NCBI GenBank assembly: GCA_013076295.1
Contig: RQOL01000699.1
Span: 4,650,001 to 4,714,000 of the forward strand
Length of the DNA stretch: 64,000 nt
Source of the DNA: Sanderia malayensis
Taxonomy: Eukaryota > Cnidaria > Scyphozoa > Semaeostomeae > Pelagiidae
Direction of reading: 5' to 3'
Part shown: positions 40,101 through 50,925 of the stretch, piece by piece
How positions within the stretch are numbered: position 1 is the stretch's first letter
Layout of the letters: every line of letters starts with the position of its first letter
The notes under the pieces: generated by a model
What the model saw: the letters and a program-made list of their open reading frames with translations, nothing else
The model's database searches: none
Told to the model about the DNA's origin: nothing
Position numbers and translations under genes: made by a program

Positions 40101-43100
40101 TATGCAAGGTGCCCAGAGCACACCATTTCCCAATTTGCAATTGCAAACCGAAGCAGTAAGACCAATTGCTACCGTGCCAGCAAATGCGAACGAAGAAAGC
40201 ATCACTGATAGATTCAGCCCAGCTCAAATCAACGTTGATTCCACTTCAGCCGGTGCTTATGGTGCGGCGAATTACGAGTCATTGACTGCTGAACAAAATG
40301 CGCATTTTCAAAACAACTGGGAAGCCGCACAGGATCAATACTACTGCGAAGAAGATCAATATTATGTTGATGATAATGGATGCTATGACAACGATGAGTA
40401 TTACAATGGTAGTGGTTACTATGACGACGATGAAGATGATGATGAAGATGGAAATGTTTATTATGCAAATGATGACGGGGAGGTCGGCTATTACGATCAG
40501 GAAACAGTCAATCCCGTTGCTACTGGTGACAGTGATGCTAATTCCGACAGACAATCACCTGACGCCGATGTGGCCAATCAGGAAGAGCCTGTACCACGTG
40601 TTGTTCAAATGATTGATGAAGATGTTTTTGTTACTTTTGTCAAAAAAGCTTCGTTTGCCGAGCGTGCCAAAGCGGGAAGATTTCAGCTTCCTAATACTTT
40701 TTTCAGTCCGAGTTCAAGACCTGCTTGCTGCGGGTGTCTTGGCTGTTCATCTTCGGGAAATGCAAGACCAGCCAGCAGGGAAATTACTACTGCTACCAGC
40801 ACAATTGAAACATCCAAATCGCCAACGATAAAACAAGACGTTGTAGCCGTTCAGCCGACATTACCAGGCACAGGAACTATCCTTGGTGCCACGTCATCGA
40901 TGATGTCATTTGCTGATTTCATTAAGAGCAATTCAAATACGTCATCGCCTGCTTTTCAAACCGAGGCGAAATCAAAAGGATTCTCTGGCGCAGGAAAGGC
41001 TCTATTCTCAGGTGAAAAGGAACAGGAAGACAACTATGATCCACATTACAAGGCAATTGTTGAGCTGGAAAAGAAAGAAAACCAATCAAGCGGAGAAGAG
41101 GGTTATGTGAACCTATTCAAACATCGTGCCAAGCTCTATAGGTTCGATTCTGATTCAAATCAATGGAAAGAGCGAGGAATTGGTGATATGAGATTGAGCC
41201 ACAATCCGTCGAATGACTATTGTCGTGTCATTATGAGACGTGATGTCATCTACAAGATCTGCGCTAATCATCCCATCATGCCAGATATCGAATTGAAACC
41301 ACATGATTTATCGACTACGTCATTGGTTTGGGTTGCTGGTGCGGATTATTCAGAAGGAGATCCAATTGTGGAGAAATTTGCTGTCAAGTTTAAGAACATT
41401 GATATCTGCAATGAGTTTAAGAGGGTCTTTGAAGAGTGTCAGAAAACAATGCTGAGATATCTGGATAATACGAAGAAGAGTGATTCCGATCGGGATGATG
41501 CTGTGGCGAAGGGTGGTGACAGTAAGGATGGTGATAATAAGGACGATGAAAATGTTGCCAGTTCATCAGTGTGGGCAAAGTTTACTGCAAAAGAAGGCTC
41601 TTGGATGTGCGAAGTGTGTGATGTGCAGAATATGCCGGGTGCAGTTTCTTGTGCTGCTTGTGCGACAGCAAAGCCAGGTGCAACTCAAATTGCCACGAAG
41701 GAAGTTGATAATGGTGATAATGCAACACCATTCAAGTTTGGAGATGCAAATGGCCCTGTTTTTGGTTCATCAAAGCCTTTATCGTTTCCAACGACAACAT
41801 TTTCTGCATCACCAATTTTGTTTGGTCAACAACAGATTAAAGATGATCTCAAAGCTACTGGTGGAGAAGGGCCTTTTTCAATTCGAGATTCGCCACCAAA
41901 GGGTTTATCAGAGAAGAAAGTAGAACCTAAATCTCTATTTGCTGCTACAACTAGCGATTCTTCTGCTGTTATTAAACCAGTTTTGACAGATAGCAAACAA
42001 AAGGAAGAAGAGAAGGCACCTCCGACTCAAAGTTCAGCATCAGTGTGGTCGAAATTCTCTGGAAAGGAAGGCTCGTGGGTTTGTGATATTTGCGAAGTTA
42101 GAAATGATGGAGATAAGACATCCTGCGTTGCATGCTCTACTGCTAAGCCTGGAACCGGATGCACACCAGTTGAGAAGACAAGCGGAAACTCTTCGGGATT
42201 GCTGTTTGGATCCGGAAACCCAGCTCAATCCGGTTTCCTATTTGGCTCACAAAAACCATTGACATTTGGAGTCCAGCCTGCTGGGTTATTTTCATTCGGT
42301 CAAATGCCGAGTGGAAGCAAGCCGGTATTTGGGGTCAGCAAAGCAACTTCTGAACTCAGCAATGAGGTGAAGACTGAGGTTGATTGGGAATGTCCAACTT
42401 GCTCCATGAGAAACGGCAAAGACAACCGAAATTGTTCTGGTTGTAAAACTGAAAACCCGTTGAATAAGGATGGAAGAACCACGCCAATTATCTTACAGAG
42501 ATCTCCTTTGAGTGAGAAGGGTCAAATATCAGAATTGAAGAATCTGTTTGCTCCAAGTGTAGGCAGTTGGGAATGTCCAACATGTTTGATAAGAAACGAA
42601 GCAACAGTTCAACAATGTCCAGCATGTACAACTATGAAGCCAAGCAATAATGGAAATGATTCTGTTTCAACATCATTGCCTTTTCAATCAATGTTTTCAA
42701 CACCTCTGAGTTCTGGGTTTAAATTTGGCGTGACAAGTCAAACGCCAACGACTTTTCAAGATGTTTCTGCAGATAGATCCCAGTATTTCACACCATCTGG
42801 GTCATTTACATTTGGGAAGCAAGGTGATACGACGAATGACGAAAAGGATTCATCATCATCTATTCCACCATCATTTTCATTGTTTGATGATAAAAAGACC
42901 GGGCCGAAGTCACCAGAAAGTCCGTCGAAAGAAAACGACCACAGTTTAAATTTTTCACCCATTGTTGAATTAACAAGGAAAGAACATCGAATAACTGGAG
43001 AGGAAAGTGAAGATGTTTTATTTGCTGAGAAATGCAAGTTATATCGATTTGACGCAGAAACTAAACAATGGAAAGAAAGAGGGGTTGGAGAGTTGAAAAT

Positions 43101-46100
43101 TCTACTTAAGAAGGATTCTGAAAAGTATAGAATAGTAATGAGAAGAGATCAAGTTCACAAGCTATGTGCAAATCATTGTTTGGTCAGTGGAATGTTTTTG
43201 AAGCCCATGGATGATTCAAATAAGATATTTGTTTGGACGACGGCAGCTGATTGTAGTGACGAAGAAACAAAATCAGAGACGTTTGCTGCAAAGTTCAGAT
43301 CAGTTGAAGTTGCGAAAGAGTTCGAGAAACATTTCAATGAATCTGTGAGTAGGACAGAGAAAGGATCAGGAAATGAGGAAGATGAAAAAGAAAAAAGTTC
43401 TGTTGCGTTGGCGAAGGAAGATGAAAAAGGGGAATCAAAGAAGGACGAGGTAGATGTGAAAGGTGACGAAAAATCAAATCGGGATGAAGAGGTTTTGACG
43501 GAAGAAAAAGTTGTGGAGAAAGATGGTGTTGGTTTTAGAGTTACATATCAGTTTCTTCCTGATGAAGATGAGAAAAAGAAAGCAGAGAAATTGCTTCTTC
43601 CAAGAGACTTCTTTCATCTTCCTTCATCTCAATCCAAGAATGAAGAGTTGGAAAATAAAGATGAAGAAAATAAAACAATTTCAGTAGTTACTTGTCCTTC
43701 GCCATCATCTCCTGAAAAATATCACAATGAAGAAGAATGTAAAGCAATTTTTACACCACTTGTTGAGTTAACAAAAGTTGATTTGAAGACCGGAGAAGAG
43801 TTGGAAGAAGTTCTGTTTTGTGAAAAGGCAAAAGTGTACCGTTTTGATTCAAGCGTTCCCCAGTGGAAGGAGAGAGGATTTGGCGATCTGAAGATGTTAA
43901 AGAATCGACAAAGTGGACAAAGAAGATTAATAATGCGTCGAGATCAGGTGAAGAAACTCTGCTTGAATCATCTTGTTTTGAAAGGGATGAAAGCAGAAGA
44001 TGGTGTCATGTCAAAGAGAACTGTTGTTTGGTTTACATTGGCAGATATTTCTGACGGAGAAGAGAAGGCTGAGAAATTCACAGCCAGATTTAAAACAGAT
44101 GATGCTGTGGAGCAATTTAAAGCTTGTTTTACCGAGGCAGCTGCAACAGCAGTTTCAGAATCAGATTCAGTCGCAAGTTCAACTAAAGATTCAACTATTG
44201 TATTGAAAGAAACGACATCGAACGAAGACGAATCTGAGAAGAATAGTCCAAGTCCAACCAACAAAGATGAAGGCAAGAAATTTGTAACGAAATCTGACAT
44301 TGGTAATGCTGAATTGAAAGAAGATCCTAAAGTAGTAACAACCAGTGAAGATAGCAAATCTGTTTCAGATGTTTCAAGCCTCAGCAATGCAGCCAGTAAA
44401 CCATCGTTTTCATTCAATTTTCTGTCTGCTAAAGACGATGATTCCACTAAGCCAAAAGATTCAGGAAAATCTTTATTTGATTTTACAAGTAAATCATATT
44501 CAGAAGGAGGGGCAGGAAAATTTGAGTTCTCATTTGGCCCTGCTAGTGGTGCTAATCATGGTTCTAAAGATGGTGCGATAGATGTGCCAGATTCTGGCAG
44601 TGAGCCCAATAGTGACACAGGGCCAAAAACAGGTCCAATGTTTGGTGCTTTTGGGGGAGATAAACCGATGGGGAGTTTATTCTCTTTCAATAAAGCTGAT
44701 GTTAAAGAAAGCAAGCCAGCGGAGCAGGATAAAAAAGAAGCAAACAGTTTGATAAAGCCGTTGTTTACTTTTTCGTCAACTTTGGCAGAGAAAGGACTGC
44801 AAATTGACAACCAAGTGAAGGATGAAGTCAAAAAAGAAGAAGACGATCATCACGCGGAAGAAGAATGCAAAGCAATTTTTGAAGCAATTGTAACACTTCA
44901 TAAGAAGATGGAGAACAAGACAGGAGAAGAAAACGACGAAACAATCTTCAGTGAGAAAGCAAAAGCATATCGGTATGATAGTGATGGACGTCAATGGAAA
45001 GAAAGAGGAGTTGGGGAATTGAAAATTCTGAAAACTACAAAGAGCAAGCAATACAGAGTTGTAATGCGAAGAGATCAAGTGAAGAAGATTTGCATTAATC
45101 ACTTGATACTTCCCGAGATGAACATTGAAAGGAATGAAGCATCTAAGAATAGTTGGGTTTGGTATACGCATGCAGATTTTTCAGAAGAAGTTCCCAAAGC
45201 TGAGAAGTTTGCAGTGAGGTTTCGCAACGAAGACACGTGTCATCGATTTAAAGAATGTTTTGATCAAGTTAAATCAGCAATTCTGGCGGAAAAGGAGGCT
45301 GGGTGCAGTGGAGTTGGGGCAGATGACGATGGAGGAGATTCGAAAAGGGAAAGTGATAATGGAGAGGCAGCAAACAGTGCAGCACAAGATGAAAAGAAAT
45401 GTGAAGAGATAAAAGTTGTTGGTGGAAAAGTAAACGATAAAGAAAAGATTAGTGGACAAGAAGATGCAGTGAAATGTGATGAAGATGGAAATGTGTCTGG
45501 ATATAAGGAGTCTGCTGTGACAAGTGATGAAGATATTGAAATAGTCTACGTCAAAGAAGGTTCTGAAGATGAAAGAAAGAAAGCTGAGAATTTACTGCTG
45601 CCGGCGTTGTTTTTCACCCGAGATAATCTCGTGTTAATGAAATCAAAGCCAAGAGAAGGGGGCGAAGCAGCGAATGAACAACAACCGCCGTCATCGAAGG
45701 TTTTCAATTTCGGTTTTAAAACAACCGGACTTTCTTTTTCTGACTTGAGATCATCTGGAAGTACACCAGGTTTTATGATGAAGTCAAATGGGAAATTCGA
45801 GAATCAAGGTCAGGTATTATTCAAATCAGCAGTAACAGAAGGGAGTAAGGAAGAAGGGTTGGAAGAAGAGACTCAAATACATTTCACACCGATTGTATCA
45901 TTGTCGAAGAAAGAAATTAAATCAGGCGAAGAAGAAGAAGAATGTCTATTCGATGAAAGGTGTAAATTATATCGATACGATAGCGATGCAGTTCAATGGA
46001 AGGAAAGAGGTGTTGGGAAATTGAAGATATTGCATAATAAGTCAAGAAATAATTACAGAATCGTAATGAGAAGAGATCAAGTGTTCAAGCTCTGCGCAAA

Positions 46101-47301
46101 TCATTTGATCCATGCTGATATGGTGCTTTCTGCAAGACCGGGAACACAAACAACTTGGCTTTGGAAAACTAATGCTGATATATCTGATGGAGATGCCCAA
46201 GAAGAGATGTTTACTGCGAGGTTCAAGACTGAGGAAATTGGGAAGAAATTTGCTGAAAAAATTGAGATGTGTTGTGCAGATTTGAAATCAAGAGGTTCAT
46301 CGGTTGATGAATTGGCTGAAGCAGAGAACGAAGAGAGCTGTTGTCAAGAAGAAAGAAGCAAGGAAGAAGAGGATGATCAAAGGGATGATAGAATGTTTGA
46401 AAATAGACAAGAGAAAAAAGAAGACGAAAAAGGAAATGAGTTCAGTAAATCGTTCTTGAAAGCAAGTATGGACGGCTGGGAATGTACAGATTGTCTGGTG
46501 TTTAATGATTGGAACGCTACGAAATGTATAGCGTGTGAATGTGAAAGAAAAGAAGGACCAACATCTGATCATCAAGATAAAATACAAGAAGGCTTGGCTA
46601 CATCTCAAGTAACGGAAGATGCGGATAAAGATACGAAAGAAGATCACTCAACTTCATCTGTAGATGAGAGTTCAAAGGTATTTGCATTTGGTTCAGGATT
46701 TTCATCATTATCATTTGCATCTCTTGCTGGAAATGAGCAGAAACCATTCATTTCAAGTCCGCAACAAGCAGGCGGATTCTCTGGAGTTGGCCAAGTTCTT
46801 TTCAGTAGAACAGACGAGAAAGATGATCACGATCCACATTATGAACCAATTGTGCAGTTAGCCAAAGTCGAAACAAAAAGTGGAGAGGAAGATGAGGCCA
46901 TTTTATTCGAAAGTCGAGTGAAATTGTACAAGTTCAATTCGGAAAGCAAAGAATGGAAGGAACGAGGGGTTGGAAGTCTGAAGCTTTTACGTCATAATGA
47001 TAATAAGAGAGCGAGGTTGATAATGAGGCGTGATCAAGTGCATAAATTGTGTGCAAATCATGCGTTGGTAAAAGGAATGGGCTTGGAAAGGATGACTTCA
47101 TCAAATCGTACATTGATGTGGAAGACAATGGCTGATGTGTCAGATGGAGAACAGGAAGAAACACTTCTTGCAGCAAGGTTCAAGTCGGATGATCTTCTTC
47201 AAGAGTTTCAAAATGTTTTCACGATGCTTTGCGATAATGAAGAAGATAAAATTGAGGCATTATTAAATGCTGTTACTACTCCTGAAGAGAGAAATGACTG
47301 A
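31139..47301 (+). CDS. RANBP2: RANBP2/Nup358 nucleoporin with seven Ran-binding domains
   Basis: Nup358 forms the cytoplasmic filaments of the nuclear pore, binds Ran-GTP and, in vertebrates, acts as a SUMO E3 ligase. Exons 1-27 lie between 31139 and 38484; exon 28 is 38668-47301 (8,634 nt). The summed 11,130 nt close in frame to 3,709 residues (human 3,224). Order: N-terminal helical TPR region (SKADVEKFI start, matching human SKADVERYI), a coiled coil near 800-840, then FG-rich sequence. RanBDs begin near 39060, 41040, 42955, 43750, 44875, 45880 and 46840 and carry the QWKERG and MRRDQV signatures. RanBP2-type zinc fingers (WxCxxC...CxxC) lie at about 41600, 42075, 42380, 42565 and 46475. 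Three linkers ending LLLP or LP plus FF (40610, 43515, 45525) resemble the E3/IR-type repeat. There is no cyclophilin domain after the last RanBD, unlike human. Confidence 0.96.
31775..31901. mobile_element. Small 12-bp TIR element in a RANBP2 intron
   Basis: TTTATAAGGAAC at 31775 and its reverse complement at 31890-31901 bound about 127 bp without coding capacity. This looks like a short MITE, but no target duplication was established. Confidence 0.35.
32010..32284. mobile_element. MITE copy 2 in a RANBP2 intron
   Basis: Same family as the element at 25142: TA-flanked termini CCGTACATCCTCGAATAA and CGAGGATTTACGG, near-identical length (275 bp), and the same interior (CGATGCAGCCAATCAAT, CAATATCCTTGCAAATGATT). 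The left tip carries a C in place of A, so the pair has started to diverge. Confidence 0.8.
33420..33515. mobile_element. Truncated relative of the same MITE
   Basis: TACTGTAAATTCTTGAATAAGCC, then TTATTGTTCAG and GGGACTTACTT, match the left end and parts of the right end of the 25142/32010 family, with most of the centre lost. It lies in a RANBP2 intron. Confidence 0.5.
35482..36059 (+). other. RANBP2 intron with a 14-bp hairpin
   Basis: Exon 16 ends at 35481 (donor GTAAAC) and exon 17 begins at 36060; the codon split across them (G|CT) joins LEL-E to AARLVGN. Inside, ACCCGTAGTCACAA (35724-35737) and its exact reverse complement (35746-35759) form a hairpin with an 8-base loop. An in-frame acceptor near 35883 was rejected because it breaks the frame. 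Confidence 0.5.
36500..36725. repeat. Degenerate pyrimidine minisatellite in a RANBP2 intron
   Basis: Units like CTACACCCTCCYACYTTC and TATACTTTCCTACC recur about every 30 bases, with 5-7 imperfect copies. Strongly strand-biased (C/T on the plus strand). Confidence 0.7.
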
Positions 47302-48311
47302 AGAAAAAAACTTTATTGTCTCGTGCTCTTCAGCGATTAGTTGTGAACTGCAAAGCTTTCTTGGCATGCAATAACTCTCCTTGCGTATAACTGTTTCGTT
47401 TTGTAGGACTTTGATTATGGGTTTCATTTGGCATTGTCATCTTATGAAATTATGACTTTGTAGATTGTTAAATAAGCACGTTCAGTTTACGACAATTGCA
47501 GTTTGTTTTTGTATATTGATGCTTATTTTTGATGCTTTCTCGCCTTGTTGCCATGGGCTGCAAACAGTTGTTATTAACGTTTTGTAATCGAAATGCAAAG
47601 AACGATTTGGTTCTTTCTACCTGTCGCAATTCATTGTGTTAAATAATTTGATTATTTTGTAATATTCTAATTATTTGTAACATTGTTGGATATTTTTTCT
47701 TCTTTCATCTAATTTGTTCTATTTTTGTTGCAAAGAATTCTCTATTAGAAAACCACAGGTCGCGGATTGCAGAAACAAGTTTACATTTTACAATTTTACA
47801 ACTCCAAAGGTAAACTTTACAATTATATATGGTTAAAGATACATTGATATTTATTTTTTGATGTCATGTTGGTATCTTCGGTGCATTATTTGCCTTTTTT
47901 AGTTTGTTGATTGTCTACATGATTTCTCTATCCTTTTATTTGTAATTTCGTTGTTCTTTCGTAGGTTACATAAACTGTAAGCACCACACCAAGGAAACAA
48001 GAGAATCCAAGAACCAATGAAAATGGAACAACTTCATGAAATTGAATCTCCTTCGTTTCGTCTGTGAAAGAGAAAGATTCAAGGTATGTTGAATAACTTT
48101 ATTTTCATCCCTATTAATTTCTTAAGATAAAAAGCAGCAAAAATAGTAGCCATAAATAACAGCCAAGTTGGCATGGATTTACATAATCTTTATTCAGTAA
48201 AAATTTGATTGTCACTGCTTTGTTTGGAACTGAGCCGCTGTTACATCCAATAACTACAAACAGCTCATTAAAATTAAGTCGTGACTTCTAGTCCTTAGCT
48301 TTTCCTTTCAA
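47302..48311. other. RANBP2 3' region
   Basis: AT-rich, mostly noncoding and presumably the RANBP2 3' UTR. The only coding-like signal is on the minus strand at about 47941-48062 (separate entry). Confidence 0.4.
47941..48062 (-). CDS. Possible orphan terminal exon with one membrane helix
   Basis: On the minus strand an acceptor TTTCTCTTTCACAG is followed by an open frame whose translation includes EIQFHEVVPF and the hydrophobic stretch SLVLGFSCFLGVVLTVYVTY, then a basic end and stop. It looks like the last exon of a membrane protein. No matching upstream exon was found before the SLC17 copy starts at 49238, so it may be a relic or chance. Confidence 0.25.
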
Positions 48312-48398
48312 AGCCCATATGCTGGTATAGTACTTGGGATGCTGTTTTCTGGCTTGATTGCTGACAGCTTTGGTTGGCCAGCAGTTTTCTATTTTTTG
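48312..48398 (+). pseudogene. Isolated SLC17 exon-5 relic
   Basis: Reads YAGIVLGMLFSGLIADSFGW then PAVFYFL with an open frame. This corresponds to the SLC17/sialin helix that follows the WAPPMERSK exon (human GAQLGTVISLPLSGI...). It stands alone about 0.84 kb upstream of the exon 1 of copy A, so it belongs to an earlier, deleted copy. The bases after it resemble those after the second relic at 56590. Confidence 0.7.
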
Positions 48399-48870
48399 GT
48401 TAGCTTGATAAAATAGCTGAATTTATTTATCTAATTTATCACATTTGCACATTTTGGGTACCATGTCCCAGTCAGTGCCCTATTTCAAAGCCAAATTTAG
48501 TATACTTATCGTGATCGAATCAAACAAAACATGCACCAAAGTAGTTAGTAAAGATTGAAATTTAATTTTTATGCAAGAAGACGGGAATGTGATTTTTGAT
48601 TGCAGTAGGCCTTTGATGAAAATCGACCAAGAAAAACATTTGATCGGGTTAACCAGGAGTCTAGTTTCATCAGCTCCTATACAAAGATTTATTTTCTTTT
48701 GTTCACGATAATGGGTTTTTTCACGTAGATTTTCCTTGCGCCGTTGTGTTGGACAAGTTGTCATATTGTTCATCATCTTTGTTCAAGTGGCACTCACAAA
48801 CACTTCTCCTTTTTGTGGGCTTCATCTGTCCTTATACACATGAAAACCTTTCACGTATGAATCCACACAC

Positions 48871-48911
48871 AATTCTTTTAAAACCACAATTTGTATGGTT
48901 TTAAAAGAATT
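48871..48911. repeat. 16-bp perfect inverted repeat
   Basis: AATTCTTTTAAAACCA and its exact reverse complement are separated by 9 bases. A second, weaker inverted pair (CATCCGCTAAGTCGAAC / GTTCGAGTAAGCGGATG, 48988-49057) lies just after it, resembling a small TIR element end. Confidence 0.6.
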
Positions 48912-49671
48912 CACGAGTTGTTATTTAAATAGTTTATTTTACTTTCCTGACTCGAATATAACTAATTTAGCTAAAAAAAACCCGGGCATCCGCTAAGTCG
49001 AACATTCGCTTACTCGAACAAATTTCGATTTCCCTTCAGAGTTCGAGTAAGCGGATGTCAACTGTATTACTTTCCCGCAGGAGAGCACAGACGCGTCGCT
49101 ACGCAACAGTAATAATCTTGCAGATGATGGCTTTTGCGTGTAATTGTGGTTAACATTCGGATCATTAGTGGCAGAAAAAGGCGTGAATAAGGGTTTATAT
49201 TTTTTATTTTGACCAGTTATCATTTTATTTAAACAACATGGACCATTCGGCCATTGATGAAGATCCAAATAAAAGCCAACTTCCCAGAAGTGGGCCAAAA
49301 TGGAGAATAACATGCGACTGTCTTCCAAAAAGATATTTGCTTGCGATTCTTAGCTTCCTTGGATTTCTTAATGTCACCGCGTTAAGGGTGAATTTAAGTG
49401 TTGCACTAGTTGCTATGGTCTCAAGTGAAACGAATTCTACGGCCAGTGGAGATGTTAAAGTTCTTGTAAGGATTTATTTTGAATGTTTTTATGCAATATC
49501 TATGGTAAAATTGGGGCGAAACATCGCACAGTTTTCATTAAACTGCTTTATTGTTATTTTATTGAACTATTTTTCCCACTGTTAGAAAGCTGCAGAGTTT
49601 AATTGGACTTCCAGAGAGCAGGGTAATGTCAACTGAAATATATAAAACTTATTTAAAATCGAAATTGCATA

Positions 49672-50593
49672 CATTAAAACCGAAAACTTTCGGACGATCA
49701 AACATTCGGACAAAATTGTGTCCGAAAATTTAATTATCCGAAAGTACTTGCTATCCGAATGTTTTATTGACCGAAAGTTTGTTTTTTCGGAAGACACAGA
49801 AATACACACAGAAACGGTCAATGTTCATCAACGTTTATCATGTACGCATATAATTTCGCGCTTTTCCCATTTATTTTGACATCATGTTCATCATCTTAAA
49901 TCACAGGCTAATCAAGCTCAAGGGGTACATTGTTTGAACAACGTAACTTTTTGAGCGTTTTTTCGCCATCGCAACTGATCTACGAGGGAATACAAATCGT
50001 TGTCTTCCACAAGAGGTTAGATTTCCAGTTGAAGACAATTACTGTGTCAGTATGTTTGTGCCAGCTAATTTAGCACATCATTTTCAGCTACTGGAGCCTA
50101 CTGTCAATGGTCCGCCAAAAACTTATCTAAAATCAAAGTTTAAAGAGTCGTATGCCAAGAGTGTCGGCCCATATCAATTGTGGAATTGAAGTCTATTCCA
50201 TTGAAGTTTCACGAAAGCTGTTTACGATGAAACCTCTTCATGCACAGTGATTGACTTGGCTGTACGACTATTTGCGAAACAGCCCTGAAATGATGAGAAA
50301 AGGCTTTCAAATGTCAGGGATCGATGGCGCATTAGCATGTAGCTGGAGCCAGAGGACTCTTTTGAAGATCTAAACTATATATCATATCAATTATGAACTA
50401 ACATGCTATCCGCACACATTTTTTATAAAAATTCGTCCACAATTTTTGCCATCTTCATCGACTTTAGCTTTGTCCGAAAATTTGTCTGGTCCGAAAATTG
50501 TTTCGTCCGAGCTTCTTAAAAAAGCGTCCGAAAGTTTCTCGTCCGAAGTATTTTGTCCGAAATTTTTAAATCCGAAAGTTTTCGGTTTTAATG
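49672..50593. mobile_element. pogo/Tc1-type nonautonomous element with TCCGAAA arrays
   Basis: Perfect 23-bp terminal inverted repeats (starting CATTAAAACCGAAAACTTTC) flanked by TA on both sides. The word TCCGAAA or close variants repeats many times just inside both ends, on either strand. A plus-strand remnant in the middle (about 50045-50180) reads FVPANLAHHF and KTYLKSKFKESYAKSVG, similar to the DDE_1 region of pogo/Tigger transposases. It fills intron 2 of SLC17 copy A. Confidence 0.8.
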
Positions 50594-50925
50594 TATCAAC
50601 TGTATCAAAGTTCCCGGACGTTTTTATTTTAGGTATCATTTTGAGCTCATCTTTCTATGGCTACATGGTAGCCCAGATACCTGGTGGATATCTTGCTGCT
50701 CGGTTTGGTGGTAAAAATATATTTGGTGGTGGAGTTTTGATATCTGCATTACTTACTTTGTTGACCCCTTTGGCTGCAAGAGGAAGCATGTATCTACTGA
50801 TTGCAATTCGTGCACTTGATGGGTTTTTTAAGGTAATTAAAATTTAGAAATTTTATTCCCTAGTTGAGAATGTTGGTGCATTAATGTGATGAAATTAATG
50901 AATTTTTGTTACCAAGAAAGAAGCA

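Noticed and set aside
40229..40554. His- or Ile-rich minus-strand frames near 40,300
   Set aside because: Produced by the GAT/GAC/TAT-rich Asp-Tyr segment of RANBP2, not by a gene.
38938..47176. Minus-strand open frames opposite the RANBP2 exon (for example 38938-39513, 43968-44447, 46297-46647)
   Set aside because: They reflect codon bias on the coding strand: repeated GAA/GAT reads as Ser/Phe/Leu-rich antisense frames.
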